A stretch of DNA of 64,000 nt from Reticulascus tulasneorum (taxonomy: Eukaryota > Ascomycota > Sordariomycetes > Glomerellales > Reticulascaceae): contig LSAX01000002.1 of NCBI GenBank assembly GCA_001557505.1, positions 2,480,001 through 2,544,000 on the forward strand, written 5' to 3'. The first letter of the stretch is position 1. Each line of letters begins with the position of its first letter. Of the stretch, positions 12,406-23,400 are shown piece by piece. Both the position numbers and the translations under genes were made by a program. A model generated the notes under the pieces. That model ran no database searches and was not told where the DNA came from. It saw nothing but the letters and a program-made list of their open reading frames with translations.

Positions 12406-13765
12406 GATGGCTGGCAGACGTCGGTCTCAATCGGGTAGAATATCTCTGAACAAAACTGGGGGGAGCCCGAATAAAAATGAGAGTCCCTCAAGAGTTTCCG
12501 CACCTGGCAATATTTGCGTGGGGAAGAAGGAAGAGAAGGCCAGGGACCAAAAGGTAATCGTATCGCGTGAATAGCTATTACCAGGGTCAACCCTCGATCC
12601 TCAGACTTCAGGGCAACATTCGCAAGCTTGCAAGACCTGCAAGGCCATTCTTTTTCATCGATCTTGCATTCTCACATTCATCCGAAGTTCCCTGACAGGG
12701 AATATTTGTCCGTTTGAAGTGACAGAGCAATCGGTTTGGCCCCAGCTGTGACTGCACGCTCTAGACACGCCAGCGTGCCTTTTTGATAACTGGCCAGATC
12801 AAGAGTCACGTCTGCACAGCTCCAAACCAGGGAGTTTTACATTGTACCAATAGACACGAATAACCCAAGAGAAGACGAGAAACTAGAAGACCCAGAACTA
12901 TGATCGGGGGTCATCTATGAAGCTGTTGTGCCTTTTGAAATGCCGTCGTGCATTATGGCACAACACCTAGCGGAGCAGCTTGACATTGTTTATCATTCTC
13001 CTTGAATATCAGGGCAAGATATCTGTTTGACAGCTCAAGCTTTGTTGATCCGGCCTCAGTATTAGCATTCTCTTAGTCTTTGACAAATTGTCCCGCTTGG
13101 GAGGATCCAATTTCTCGAGAGCTGCTTTGCTTGTGCCACCAGCGGCCAAAAGCTTGCCCTAGCATAGATAGTAGGCTTCTATTGTTCCTCACCTGAGACT
13201 CTGAATGTTTGTCTAAGCTAATCTACTAGCTGAACTGCCTTTGGTAGTGTTGAGACAAACACCGAATGGCAACAAGTGCTGGCAAAGTAGGACTGAACAG
13301 TCAAAAAAAATACGATACATACAAAACCACTTACAATATGCCTTTATTCGTGGATAAAATAGACTTCGTGACCTTAGTCATGATGGAAGCTCGGCTTGAC
13401 ATCGGGATGAACTTGCCTGTGGTTGACGACCAAATACTCCACGATAGCTTCAACCATTTACGGAGACAGATATGTTCAACGCTAAAATCACGTCCTAGAA
13501 GAGCATTGTTATAGATACAATAGTACTTAAGTAACATGCAGGTTTGGAGATATGCCAGCTAATCTCTTTTGTCTTATCAGACTGGTGGGCACAAGCACCT
13601 GAACTCTGATGCGTCGGGGTAACCTTACATAAGCAAGCCATCATTGTGCATATATCCCAGGTTGACAGGTAAAGGCTATCGCCATCTCCATCTCCATATG
13701 GCTGTTGCCAATGCAGCCGACACTCATCTTTTTGTCATAGAAAAGAGCCATGACTGCTGTACAGA
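12406..13765. promoter_or_regulatory. Divergent upstream region of the GMC and radical SAM genes
   Basis: About 1.36 kb between the two divergent start codons. It contains only short frames without protein character. It must hold the promoters of both genes; no specific operator was recognised. Confidence 0.4.
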
Positions 13766-14971
13766 ATGAATTTCGTGAGGACGACCATCATTGGAAGACC
13801 TGAAAGCTTCCGAAGGGTAGCCACCTCATCCGTCCGCTCTTTACACTTAGCTCCTCCATTCCTCCTCGATCACCATGTGCCACGATACATGACCCTTTCA
13901 TCGGTCGATGCGGCAATGAAACGTTCAAAAGCATATGCACATCTTCGAAACTGCAACCTCTGCCCGCGTTTGTGCGGTGTCAACCGCTATGAGACGACTG
14001 GAATGTGCCTCATTGGCGACAAAGTCAAGGTCAATGTGATAGCGCCACATTTCGGCGAAGGTCTAGACCAGCATCCCGGATTTGGTGGGAATTTGACAAC
14101 GCTAACTTCTTCTAGAACCATGTATTCAAGGACACAATGGGAGTGGTGCCGTATTCTTTTCAGGCTGCAATCTCAGATGGTACCATGGTTCATTCTGAGG
14201 CAACCATGCCGAATTCTGCATTAACTAACATGAGTTGGCAGCGTTTTTTGCCAGAATCATGACATAGCTCATCAGAGAAATGGCCAAGATCTTACTCCAG
14301 AGGAATTGGGTGAATGGTATATCAAGCTGCAGGATGTTGGTGACGTCCATAACATCAATCTGATCACACCAGAGCATATAGTCCCCCAGGTCGTCCTGAG
14401 CATTCTGCATGCTCGCGAACAAGGTTTGCAATTGCCCGTTATATACAACACTTCTAGCTTTGATTCTCTCGCCTCGCTCGAGCTTCTAGATGGACTAGTC
14501 GACATATACCTTCCAGACTTCAAAGTTTGGGAGACGAGCACATCCAGGCGTCTGCTCAAAGCGGACGACTATGCTGCAACAGCGAGAGAGAGCATCAAGG
14601 CCATGCACGCGCAAGTTGGCGATCTGTGTTTCACTGGCGATGGAATAGCAAGAAAAGGCGTCTTGGTGCGACATCTGGTCATGCCTGGAAAGGAACATGA
14701 GGGAGAAGAGATCATGAGGTTTCTTGCAGATGAAGTTTCTCGGGATTGCTTCGTGAATATCATGGAACAGTATCATCCGGATGCCCACGTCGGCAAGTCG
14801 AAAAGACGAGCTAAAAAAGAAAATGTCGGGCATGGGGCAGAAGAGCTTCGGTACAGCGAAATCAACCGCTCGGTGACGGAGAACGAAGTCTCATCCGTGC
14901 GGAAGGCTGCTGAAGCCGCTGGGCTGTGGCGCTTTTGTGATCCTCCCAAACATGATGGCTTCAATATTTGA
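13766..14971 (+). CDS. Radical SAM protein of the PflX-like (COG1313) type
   Basis: Three exons (13766-14060, 14116-14179, 14242-14971) give 362 aa. The radical SAM signature CX3CX2C is formed by C116, C120 and C123 in the context GCNLRCVFCQN and should bind the [4Fe-4S] cluster that cleaves S-adenosylmethionine. A family-specific N-terminal cysteine group CNLCPRLCGVNR...GMC lies at C63, C66, C70 and C81. Residues 1-30 are Arg/Ser-rich and could target mitochondria (inference). The second intron splits the codon of C120 (TG|C), so the motif exists only after splicing; the first intron splits E99. Relatives are annotated as pyruvate-formate-lyase-activating-enzyme-like, but their substrate is unknown and no glycyl-radical enzyme is encoded nearby. 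Confidence 0.9.
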
Positions 14972-15530
14972 ATTCAGCTTGCACCAACACCCAACGAAAA
15001 GTTCAGAATGTCTCCACTTTGAGTGGGCGGACAGTGCATCTAACAACTCTCTCGCTACATGTGCGAAGCAAGTTGGGACTCTGATATAAAGACGAGCGGT
15101 GGGCTAGTACCCCTTTCGGCTGAACCAACACACAAACAAGCTACTAGAGTCATACCACTACGACCTATTCAGCCCGAAAATGGTTATCATTGTTCTAGGG
15201 GGCATGGATTACATAGAAACATCCGCCTTGGCTGAGAGTGTACGGTTTCCAATGACCGTCGCGTTCCTCCCTCACCTGTTTCTGGTCGGCTGCTATAACA
15301 TCTCTTCCGTACCTCCCACGTGCTCTTTCTTGGTCTGAACATGTTGTGTATAAAGGTATCAAGAGCTGCAGTGGCTTGCTCACGCCTGATCAAGATTTGT
15401 TTTGTTTGGAGTTGGCGTCCTTTGTCCCTAGTTTGGCGCCGTGCCATGGGATCCAGCTGGGATTGATAATAAGACCTTGGCCTGAACAACCTGGTACCTT
15501 GGACTCGGCTTCTCACTCTATTACCTCTTC
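14972..15530. other. Intergenic region between two plus-strand genes
   Basis: Contains the 3' flank of the radical SAM gene and the upstream region of the next gene. No feature could be supported. Confidence 0.35.
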
Positions 15531-16553
15531 ATGGCTTTGAATCAAGAGAAGCCTCATCTTATTACAGATCACTCACCTGCTATTAGCCATGGTGCCGCTG
15601 CTCATGATGCATCCACCCCAGACTCTCGCAAGGCCGTACCTTCGTCGACTCTGCCTCTTAATGTGAATAGGACTAGTTCGTCGCAAGATGCTGCGATACC
15701 ATCCAGTTCTAGGCCACCGTTGGCGAGAAGTTGCACAGATCATCAACAATTACAATCTGAGAGAGTTCATCTCAGCAGAGGGACCAGATTCGTATCAAAC
15801 GCATCAGTGTTCGAATCCCCAAGCTCTTTTGAACAACTGCATACGGAACGATCATATCTGTTGGGCTCTTTGACGGTCCAAGAAGAGAGATCGACTGGCT
15901 TTATGAGAGACCTCTCCACGATCGAGGTGAATCTGAACAGCAACCTGCCACCTGACCAGCGACGGAAGGCGAAGAAAATAGCAAGCTTGTTGAAGAGCAA
16001 GATAGCGGCTGCTGCGGAGCAGGAGAAAGCCATTCTCAGGAGGTTGGGCGACCTATACGTTGATCTACAGACCAGAGAACGATGGATGCAGGTACAGCAT
16101 GAACGACGGGAATTCCTCTTTCCCATGGATTCGTCACTCGCTGATTTCTCACCCATTCCTTCGCCACTGACCGATTGCATGCCAATACCTTTCACTCCGC
16201 TTGATGCGTGCTCTCCTGTCTTCGTGCCTGGAGGATATTTTCCGTATCACGATTCTGGACATGACTCACCGTCCCATCCTGCTCAGCAAGTCAACGGCAT
16301 GTCACTCGAGCAACCTGAAGGAACTATTGAAGATGATATTCTGGGGAATCACGGACTGCTATTCGAGTATATAAGCTGCGGGCCGCTGTGGCCCAAGGCC
16401 TTTTCAACGCAAGAACCCTCGGTATCGTCTGTCAAAGAGCAGCAGCAGCAGCGGCGGCGGCGTGACAGAGGGATGAGTCTGCCAGGGCTGAGATGTTTAT
16501 GGGCAGATATCGAGGAAGAGGTAGAGCCAAGACAACAACGTATACGGCAATGA
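15531..16553 (+). CDS. Unrecognised 340-aa protein, disordered with a short helical segment
   Basis: One uninterrupted frame of 340 codons. The first ~85 residues are Ser/Pro/Ala-rich and look disordered. Residues about 100-190 have the composition of a helical or coiled segment, with many charged residues and a Lys/Arg-rich patch (QRRKAKKIASLLKSK). The C-terminal half is Pro/Ser-rich with a short QQQQRRRR run near residues 305-313. I do not recognise a domain; a nuclear or regulatory role would be a guess. The gene converges with the NECAP gene, leaving only 150 bp between stop codons. Intron-free structure and composition keep this below the well-conserved genes in certainty. Confidence 0.6.
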   Translation: MALNQEKPHLITDHSPAISHGAAAHDASTPDSRKAVPSSTLPLNVNRTSSSQDAAIPSSSRPPLARSCTDHQQLQSERVHLSRGTRFVSNASVFESPSSFEQLHTERSYLLGSLTVQEERSTGFMRDLSTIEVNLNSNLPPDQRRKAKKIASLLKSKIAAAAEQEKAILRRLGDLYVDLQTRERWMQVQHERREFLFPMDSSLADFSPIPSPLTDCMPIPFTPLDACSPVFVPGGYFPYHDSGHDSPSHPAQQVNGMSLEQPEGTIEDDILGNHGLLFEYISCGPLWPKAFSTQEPSVSSVKEQQQQRRRRDRGMSLPGLRCLWADIEEEVEPRQQRIRQ

Positions 16554-16703
16554 AGGCAAGGGAATGTTATTTCATATAACACATATATACTGGCATTAGT
16601 ACACGAGGGATCCAGGCCACCGTCATGGGTTTGCTTAATTGTAATTCGACATCTATTAGTCCTAAGCTTAATCACTGTCCCAATTCCGTAGTCAAAGAAA
16701 TCG

Positions 16704-17492
16704 CTAGGCAAACTCTCCAAATTGCCCGTCGTCGAACCCTAATTCCTGCGCAGACTGCTTCGGGTCCCTTTGTCCCGACCGCGAAGTCTGCGCAGCTGGC
16801 GGCGGGGGCAGGAAGCTATTCCCCCTCGAGCTCTGAGCACCGGGCGGGGGCGGCAGCGAGAAAGACGAGAGGTTCCCGGCTCCTGAGCCCGAAGCTGCCG
16901 ACTCTTGCGTCTTTCGCCTTCCGAACTTGGTGGAGCCGAGATTGACCGTGATAGTCTCACCCTCTTTGAGGCTGTAATCCCGCTTCTCCTCCACCTTTTC
17001 CTTCTCAACAACGACTTTCCCTGCCCCGGGCCCGGCAGCGATAGCCAGTCCCTTTTGCGCCTCTTGCAGTGCAACCCCGAAATCAAACGCGTCGTTTCGC
17101 TCCTCAAATCCGATGCCTAGTATCGCCTTCCGTCCCGCCTCGTCCTGCACACGCATCGCGAAGAAGCGACTACTATCCAGCACGGGTTCTACCACCGCGG
17201 GGGTGATGTAGGGAGCCGCAGCAAAGAGCTGCCCGTTAGCTGGGTCTTCCAGCACAATATCGACTTTTATCTTCTCGGATCCGTCCACCTCCCATGCCGT
17301 CTCGATGACGCGAGTGCGCGCCGTGAATATCTGGCGCTTGTTCCCGTCTTCCGTCCAGGTTGCGGCTGTGTAGCCTTTGGTCGAGGTCAAGGGCGGGATG
17401 TTGTAGACGTGCACGGCGGGTGCGATGAAGAGAACGCGTTGGATTGCGTCGGCGGGCAGGGCCTTGCCGGTTGTGGGATCAAGAGACTCCAT
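16704..17492 (-). CDS. NECAP-like adaptin-ear-binding coat-associated protein
   Basis: A 262-aa frame without introns. Residues about 15-165 match the NECAP PH-like (PHear, DUF1681) domain: QRVLFIAPAVHVYNIPPL near the start, the Trp-containing segment after it, and GIGFEERNDAFDFGVALQ at the end are characteristic. The C-terminal ~80 residues are Pro/Gly/Ser-rich and end in FGEFA, reminiscent of the short WXXF-type adaptin-binding tails of animal NECAPs. NECAP proteins bind AP-2/AP-1 and help clathrin-mediated endocytosis, so cytosolic action at coated pits is expected. The gene is divergent from eIF2B alpha across about 680 bp. Confidence 0.93.
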   Translation of the reverse strand: MESLDPTTGKALPADAIQRVLFIAPAVHVYNIPPLTSTKGYTAATWTEDGNKRQIFTARTRVIETAWEVDGSEKIKVDIVLEDPANGQLFAAAPYITPAVVEPVLDSSRFFAMRVQDEAGRKAILGIGFEERNDAFDFGVALQEAQKGLAIAAGPGAGKVVVEKEKVEEKRDYSLKEGETITVNLGSTKFGRRKTQESAASGSGAGNLSSFSLPPPPGAQSSRGNSFLPPPPAAQTSRSGQRDPKQSAQELGFDDGQFGEFA

Positions 17493-18172
17493 TGTGCCAA
17501 TGAAAGTGGTGGTTTGGATAGCTTCATTGTGGAGGATAGAATTCAGAGCTTACGGCGAACAGTGGGAGGTTTTGGAGGGGCATCCAGGAGCTACCCCGCT
17601 GTTGCAAATATAGATATCGCCGTTTGAAGACAATTTCAGGGGTCCAAGCTGATCTCAGATTCAGCCCCGGCCGGGCGATGCCTGCTGAGGCGTCCACTAT
17701 TTCCATCCCTTCCCCCGCTGTACCGTTAGCTTCGGCGAATATCGAGACATTGGAAAGGTATCTCTACGCTGCATATTATCATATGCACCATGTTTTAATG
17801 TTCCAATGGGTATACTGGGTTTCAATCGAAGCTTGTGAGATGCTTGATTTAATCATGAAAAATTCCTGAATGGGTGGTTGGCAGCTCGTGAAATATGCAA
17901 CTAATGTAGTCTATGCATATGTCATAGATAAGGGCCAATGCGGACTACAGACATCTATCACCCAGGTACCCCGCCATAACCGCAGATCTACAGGGCAGGT
18001 CGGTCGGGCCATTCGCAGATGGATTGAGTTCATGGTTGACTCACTGAAAATCCATATACACATGTCAAAGAACTTTGAATCTTTCAACACATCCACCACC
18101 TAATGTCTTTATAGCACGTATATGCTCCGCAAAGCACTCCCTGCATTCATATCCACGAGCTTCTTTACTACG
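17493..18172. promoter_or_regulatory. Divergent promoter region of NECAP-like and eIF2B alpha genes
   Basis: The 680 bp between the two start codons contain no credible gene. They should supply both promoters; no specific site was identified. Confidence 0.4.
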
Positions 18173-19402
18173 ATGGCGACCGAGGACCTGGCCCGTATGC
18201 TTCGAGTCTCCCCTCCTCCAACACTGTAGCAAAAAAGCTAATGGCTAGACAGCAGCCGGCGCAGGCGAAGATGCATCCACAGGAAGCAAACCCGCACAAG
18301 AACTACCCGTTCGCTCGAAGCCGCGAAGCTCAGATGACTTCGAGTATGTTGCAGCTAACGACGCCGCTCTCTGCTTACTCGTGTTCGCCTGCTAACTGTC
18401 CGAAAGCATAGTCTCAACCTACCACTCCCTCCTCTCCGATCCAGACCTCACCAAGCCCGTCGCCGCCATCGAGGCGCTCATCTCTCTCCTGGGCTCCTCA
18501 ACATCCACAACAGTATACGAAACCCTCGACACGGTAAAGCGCCACTCCGACACACTCCGCGCCAGTGTCAAGAACCCCGTGCCTCTCCAGGCCGGTACCG
18601 ATCTCTTCCTGCAATATCTTGTCTCTTCGCTTAAGCAGCAAGAGGGCCAGGGAAAGAGCCATGAGAGCTTCGACGCTGTCCGCGATCACCTTCTCCGTAA
18701 CGGCCGCCTGTTCGCCAGTCGCGCCATCGCCGCCCGTGATAGGATCGCTGACGCGGGGTGGCGCTTCGTGCGTGATGGCAAGGTTGTGCTCACGCACGGC
18801 GCTTCGCGGGCCGTCTCTATGCTTCTCTTCAAAGCCGCTGCTCGATTCGAGGACGGCGGCGTCCGCTTCAAGGTCGTATACGTGCGGGACGAACACCGCA
18901 GCGCGGAGAGCGACCGGGTGGTTAAGGAGCTCAGAGATCACGGCATCCCCGTGGCAGAAATTGCAGAGCCGGCAGTGGCGCATGTCATGGGACTGTCGAG
19001 GCAGGTGCACATGGTGTTTGCTGGCGCGGAGGCGGTGACGCAGAACGGGGGCATCATCTCACGCATGGGGACGTTCCAGATTGCGAAGCTGGCGAAGCAG
19101 GCTGGGCTGCCTTTCTACGTAGCTGCTGAGACGCACAAGTTCGTGCGGAAGTTCCCGCTGGATCAGCGCGACTTGGGCTTCAAGCAGGAGGTTTTGGACT
19201 TCCGAGTGGATGGGGCTAGCAAGCAACCCGAGGATGCAGTGGATTACACCGTAAGTGCACTACCCGTTGCAGGTCACAGGAGGACAAACTAACCCCCACA
19301 AAGCCTCCGGATCTAATATCCAATCTCGTGACGGAGAATGGAGTCAAGCTTCCCGGTTACGTGTTCGAGCAGCTCCTGGACATCTACGGCAGCCTGGCCT
19401 AG
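18173..19402 (+). CDS. gcn3: Translation initiation factor eIF2B subunit alpha
   Basis: Four exons (18173-18194, 18253-18343, 18407-19250, 19304-19402) give 351 aa. The sequence has the eIF2B-alpha/Gcn3 hallmarks: an N-terminal helical part (DIVSTYHSLLSDPDLTKPVAAI), then the Rossmann-like half with VVLTHGASRAV, VYVRDEHRSAES, VFAGAEAVTQNGGIISRMGTF and the C-terminal YVAAETHKFVRKFPLDQRDLG, ending in YGSLA. It is a regulatory subunit of the eIF2B decamer, the guanine nucleotide exchange factor for eIF2, and senses phosphorylated eIF2 in general amino-acid control. An upstream in-frame ATG at 18122 would add 17 residues with a presequence-like composition; I chose 18173 because family members usually begin close to this point. 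Confidence 0.95.
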
Positions 19403-20428
19403 GAAGTGCAACGTAGCCATATGAGCATGAGCTGTATATGGCCAAGTTGTTGCGAGCCAGCGAGCCGGTCGTGGGCCGATCTGCGGACGCTGTGTGTCTA
19501 CGACTTGGGCGAATGGAAACAGATTCGGGGAGAGAAAACATCGAGACTTCCCACGCCACCCAATGCACGCGGTGGTCACGGGTCTCGGAGAGCGGACGTG
19601 GCAGGCAAGCTGCCGCCCGCCTAGGCCGGATCGGGATCAGGGACGAATCACGCGCCCTCGAGCGCCGAGCTGAGGCAGTACTTCTTGAGTACGCCTGGGC
19701 ATGGAACCGGCATGTATAGATATGGGTAGAACGGCTCAAACGCCTTGTTTACCCAGAAGTACTGAAATGCTAGCCGGAGGCATGGCCATGGAACTTGCCA
19801 TGACTGCAGTCACCGGCATGCTTCCGATTGCCTGCCCCCTCACCTGACCGGTGTGCAAACATCCCCGCTTATGTGCTGCTGCCCCCCTCGACCCAATAGC
19901 CCAACCTCCACGCGGTTTCACTGCTAGAGTACCTAGGCGCTTCGACTTGCCGTCACTAGCTCCCGTTTTCTTGCATGTCTCCCGGATCCATGAAGAGGAT
20001 AGAGTTACCCCAGAAGAAAGTAGTTTCCCCCCTTTCAAAGAAAAAAACCTCCTGATGCGGGTTGACGTAAACACTTCACGGGGCTCCGGTCCGCGGAGAG
20101 TGGCATGCAAGCCCCAGGAAAAGACAAAGGGGTGTAATTATCGAGGATTCATTGTAAAAAGAATTCAAATTTTTTCCCTAACGAACTTCTTTTTTGGGAG
20201 AGGAGAAAACATTACATGACAAGATGTCGGTGAGGCTTTTTGCCCCCAAAATGGCCACCCTGCTCGTTACATCGTTACCTCATCATTCCCTGGTTTTTAT
20301 TTTCTCTAGTTGCCTGCCATTTGCTGCTGACTTTTAGGGCGAAGTTGAGTCGCTCTGATTCGCCTGCTCCCGGTTCCTAGGCCGATTCCTTGGGCCTGAC
20401 ATGGGCAGGAGGTTGCATCATGCAGAGG
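19403..20428. other. Convergent intergenic region
   Basis: About 1 kb between the stop codons of the eIF2B alpha gene (plus) and egt1 (minus). No gene, repeat or RNA was recognised. Confidence 0.35.
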
Positions 20429-23400
20429 CTACTCAAGGTCCCTCACAAGTCGTGCCCCAACCCAACAATATGGGTAGTTGCGTTGATAGAAGTTGACGCT
20501 GTGTATCGGTTAGCAAGCGGGATGCGGGTTCTGTGAAAAGAGTAGGTCCGTAAGAAGAGAGTAAGACATACAATGACTTCCGACCAGCAAGGCGGGGGTG
20601 GGTAGCCCAGGAGCCTCCAAGGACAATGTTGTGTTTTCCATCGAAAAAGTCGGCTATTGGAGTTGTCAGCGATACAAATCTCACGGTGCGATGCCAGCAT
20701 AACGAGCTCCTTACCGGTGTATTCCGGATACAGAGCCATGGGCTCAAACTCCTTATACCTAGCCAGCGGCGAACTCGTCCATTCCCAGACACCCCCGAAG
20801 TCCGACTGTCCCGTGAGGCGATTGCCATTCGCTGTCACAGAAGTCGGGTGCCAGTTGTTGAATCCAACATTGGCACCGTCAAGGTCGATGAAGAGCTCAG
20901 TGTCATCGGCACCTTCATCAACGTTGGCTGGGGGTACGGACGGTGGTGTCTCTTCGACGCCGTCGTTTGACAGGTGTCTAAGCGATGTCCCGTCAGCTTG
21001 CGCAATGTCGAAATACAACACATAAACTTACCCATTTACAGCTGGCACTGTCCTTCCCAGCGTTTTCTCAGCTTGCTGTTTCTTGAGCCTGTTTACCTGG
21101 GCATAGATGCTCCTAGTTTCCACAAACGATGGTATGCGCCCGCCCATCCATGCGGCACAGCCAGAAAGCTCATCATATGACCCGAACACCGGCCAGTCTA
21201 AGGCATATTTGAGAGGAACAAGACCGTACACGGTTCGTACAGAAAATCCTTCCAGGAAAGAGTCGGGCAACGAGGCGTGCCCATTGCTCTGACCGTTGGA
21301 ATTTGTATTACCATTTGAATGACCGTTTGAAATACCGTTGGAATTACCGTTGGAATTACCGTTGGAATTACCGTTGGAATGACCATTGGAATGACCATTC
21401 GAATTGCCATTCGAGTGACCGTTGGCATGCTGTGTGCTACCATTTGTACCATTACTTTCCTTAGCGGCCGACCCTGAGCCATTTGCCTCAACCCACGAGA
21501 CAGGGACCTTAGTAACGTGATTGTTGTACATGTATTGTGCGTACTGCTCAAGTCAGACTTGTCTGATAGTGGGACTTTCAAGTCGGGGTGCTTACTTCTC
21601 CATTGGTTATTGGCCGACCTTTCGCTTGGAAGCCGTGCACTGCGACCTTCCTCGCTGGTTTCTCATTGTCCCTTGGGCAGGTTAGTCTATAGCCCAACAT
21701 GCGCAACAAGAATTCTTACCATCCGAAATTCCCACTGGGGTCAGTCCGGTCCTCTTTATCGTCAAGCCCAATCGTGATGGACTGTGCGGGAACATTATGC
21801 CATTCGTTGGCGACTCTAGCCTGACGAGACTTCTCGGCAAGCTTCTTGAAATCCGGTACTTCAGTGTGAGGAGGAGGCAGGGTCTTGTCGCTCTGAAGCA
21901 TCATATAGAGGAGGGTCTCGATGTGCATGATTTCGTGCTCAAAACCCGCCCAAATTGCCCTGGCGACACCTCTTGGAATCTTTTCCTGGCCATCTCTGTA
22001 GAGCGATCGCAGTCTTAATCGAACACGCCCTTGGTAGGCTGTGATCTCATCAACTGGAGGCCACTCGTCGGGGATTTCCGAGTGTGCATGACAGTTCTCG
22101 GGGTTGTCGACGTCAGGGTCAATGCCCCGCTCAAAGATGGAGTAGTAGTGTGCGGGGTCAGTGGGCGGCTCCTTGGTGGTCTTTGTTAACTGTATATCCA
22201 GAAACGTAGGGATATGACCCAGGTAGAAAATGCACGCATTTCGAAGCTTAATTGGCTTTTCGTGCAGTTCCTCTCTGGGCAGCATGCCCTTGGTGACGAT
22301 GTCCCATGACGTCCATAGAGCCTCCCAATCCTCTAGAGTCGGCAGAGGCGAGCCGGCGTACAACGATGGAATTAAACTGAACGGCATGTTTGGTTTCACC
22401 AACATGTGTAGTCCTGAGGATGGTCAGGCGTCCACAATTTATAGAAGAAAAGAAAAGAAGAAGAGGAAGGGGAAACAAGGAATGGCGCGAGTTGCGATGA
22501 GTCCCGTTGCACCATATAACCCCGCATGAGGCACACTGAATGGCAGATCTGTCAGACGCCCACGGGGTGGCCGTCCACCCTCTTGTGTGAACAAGGCTGC
22601 GGGTGGCCTCCTCCACGGGCTTCTGCGGCCAGTGGCACCACGTTTCCGAACAAAAAAACGTGGGGGAGGTGTGCTTGCATGTGCAGTGATCCTGACAGGG
22701 CCAATCGCGTGCGACGTTTTGAGGTCGAACAGAAAGTCGTTAAATCCACTTACCATACTCGTTCCCATGCGTCCAAGAGCCAGTCTCTTCCATCCCGGCT
22801 GAGTTCCACAGCCTTTCGGCCTCTCGTGCGGAGTATTTCAAGCTCTGCTCAACTTGTATGCGCTCATGTGGCCGGATCAAGGATCCCATCACAACCGTCT
22901 CCCGAAGAGGGGAGTAAAATGCTTGGTGGCGGCCACCTTCATCATCGTAGATGTACTCGCCAACCACCCTCCAGTCCTTGGTCTGGAATACTTCGTCGCC
23001 TAATACCTTGTTTGCGTGGGAAAGGCCATTGAGCACAAATCTGCGGAGGTCAGTCCTCTCAAATCGAAACAAGCCATTGCCAATGCAGAGGATAGTGGCG
23101 GGACTCACTGATGTGTAAGGCTATGCCGGTCTTGTGTTGTAGGTGTCAGGACTGTGTTTTGATGTCCAAGTCGTTCGATTCGGGTATAACTTACCGTTGT
23201 ACGCGTGACTAAGAATCAGGTTAGTTACCCACACGGTTGCATGGAAAGAGGCTCCGAGGACGTACTAGACTTTTGCTGGATTGCTGCAGGCATCCAGTCC
23301 AATGAGCATGCCATCCGATGGGCTTAAAACATCCGCGAAGTGTCTCAGAAAACTCGCAGCTTCAACTCGATCAAAGTTGCCTGCCGGAAGGATTAGTGCC

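Noticed and set aside
10015..14971. Possible secondary-metabolite cluster (GMC oxidoreductase plus radical SAM)
   Set aside because: No polyketide, peptide or terpene synthase, no transporter and no pathway regulator is adjacent; the neighbours are housekeeping genes.
22439..23032. Overlapping frames of about 110-170 codons on both strands
   Set aside because: They fall in the 340-nt egt1 intron and exon 7 antisense and have no domain character; the spliced egt1 model explains the region.
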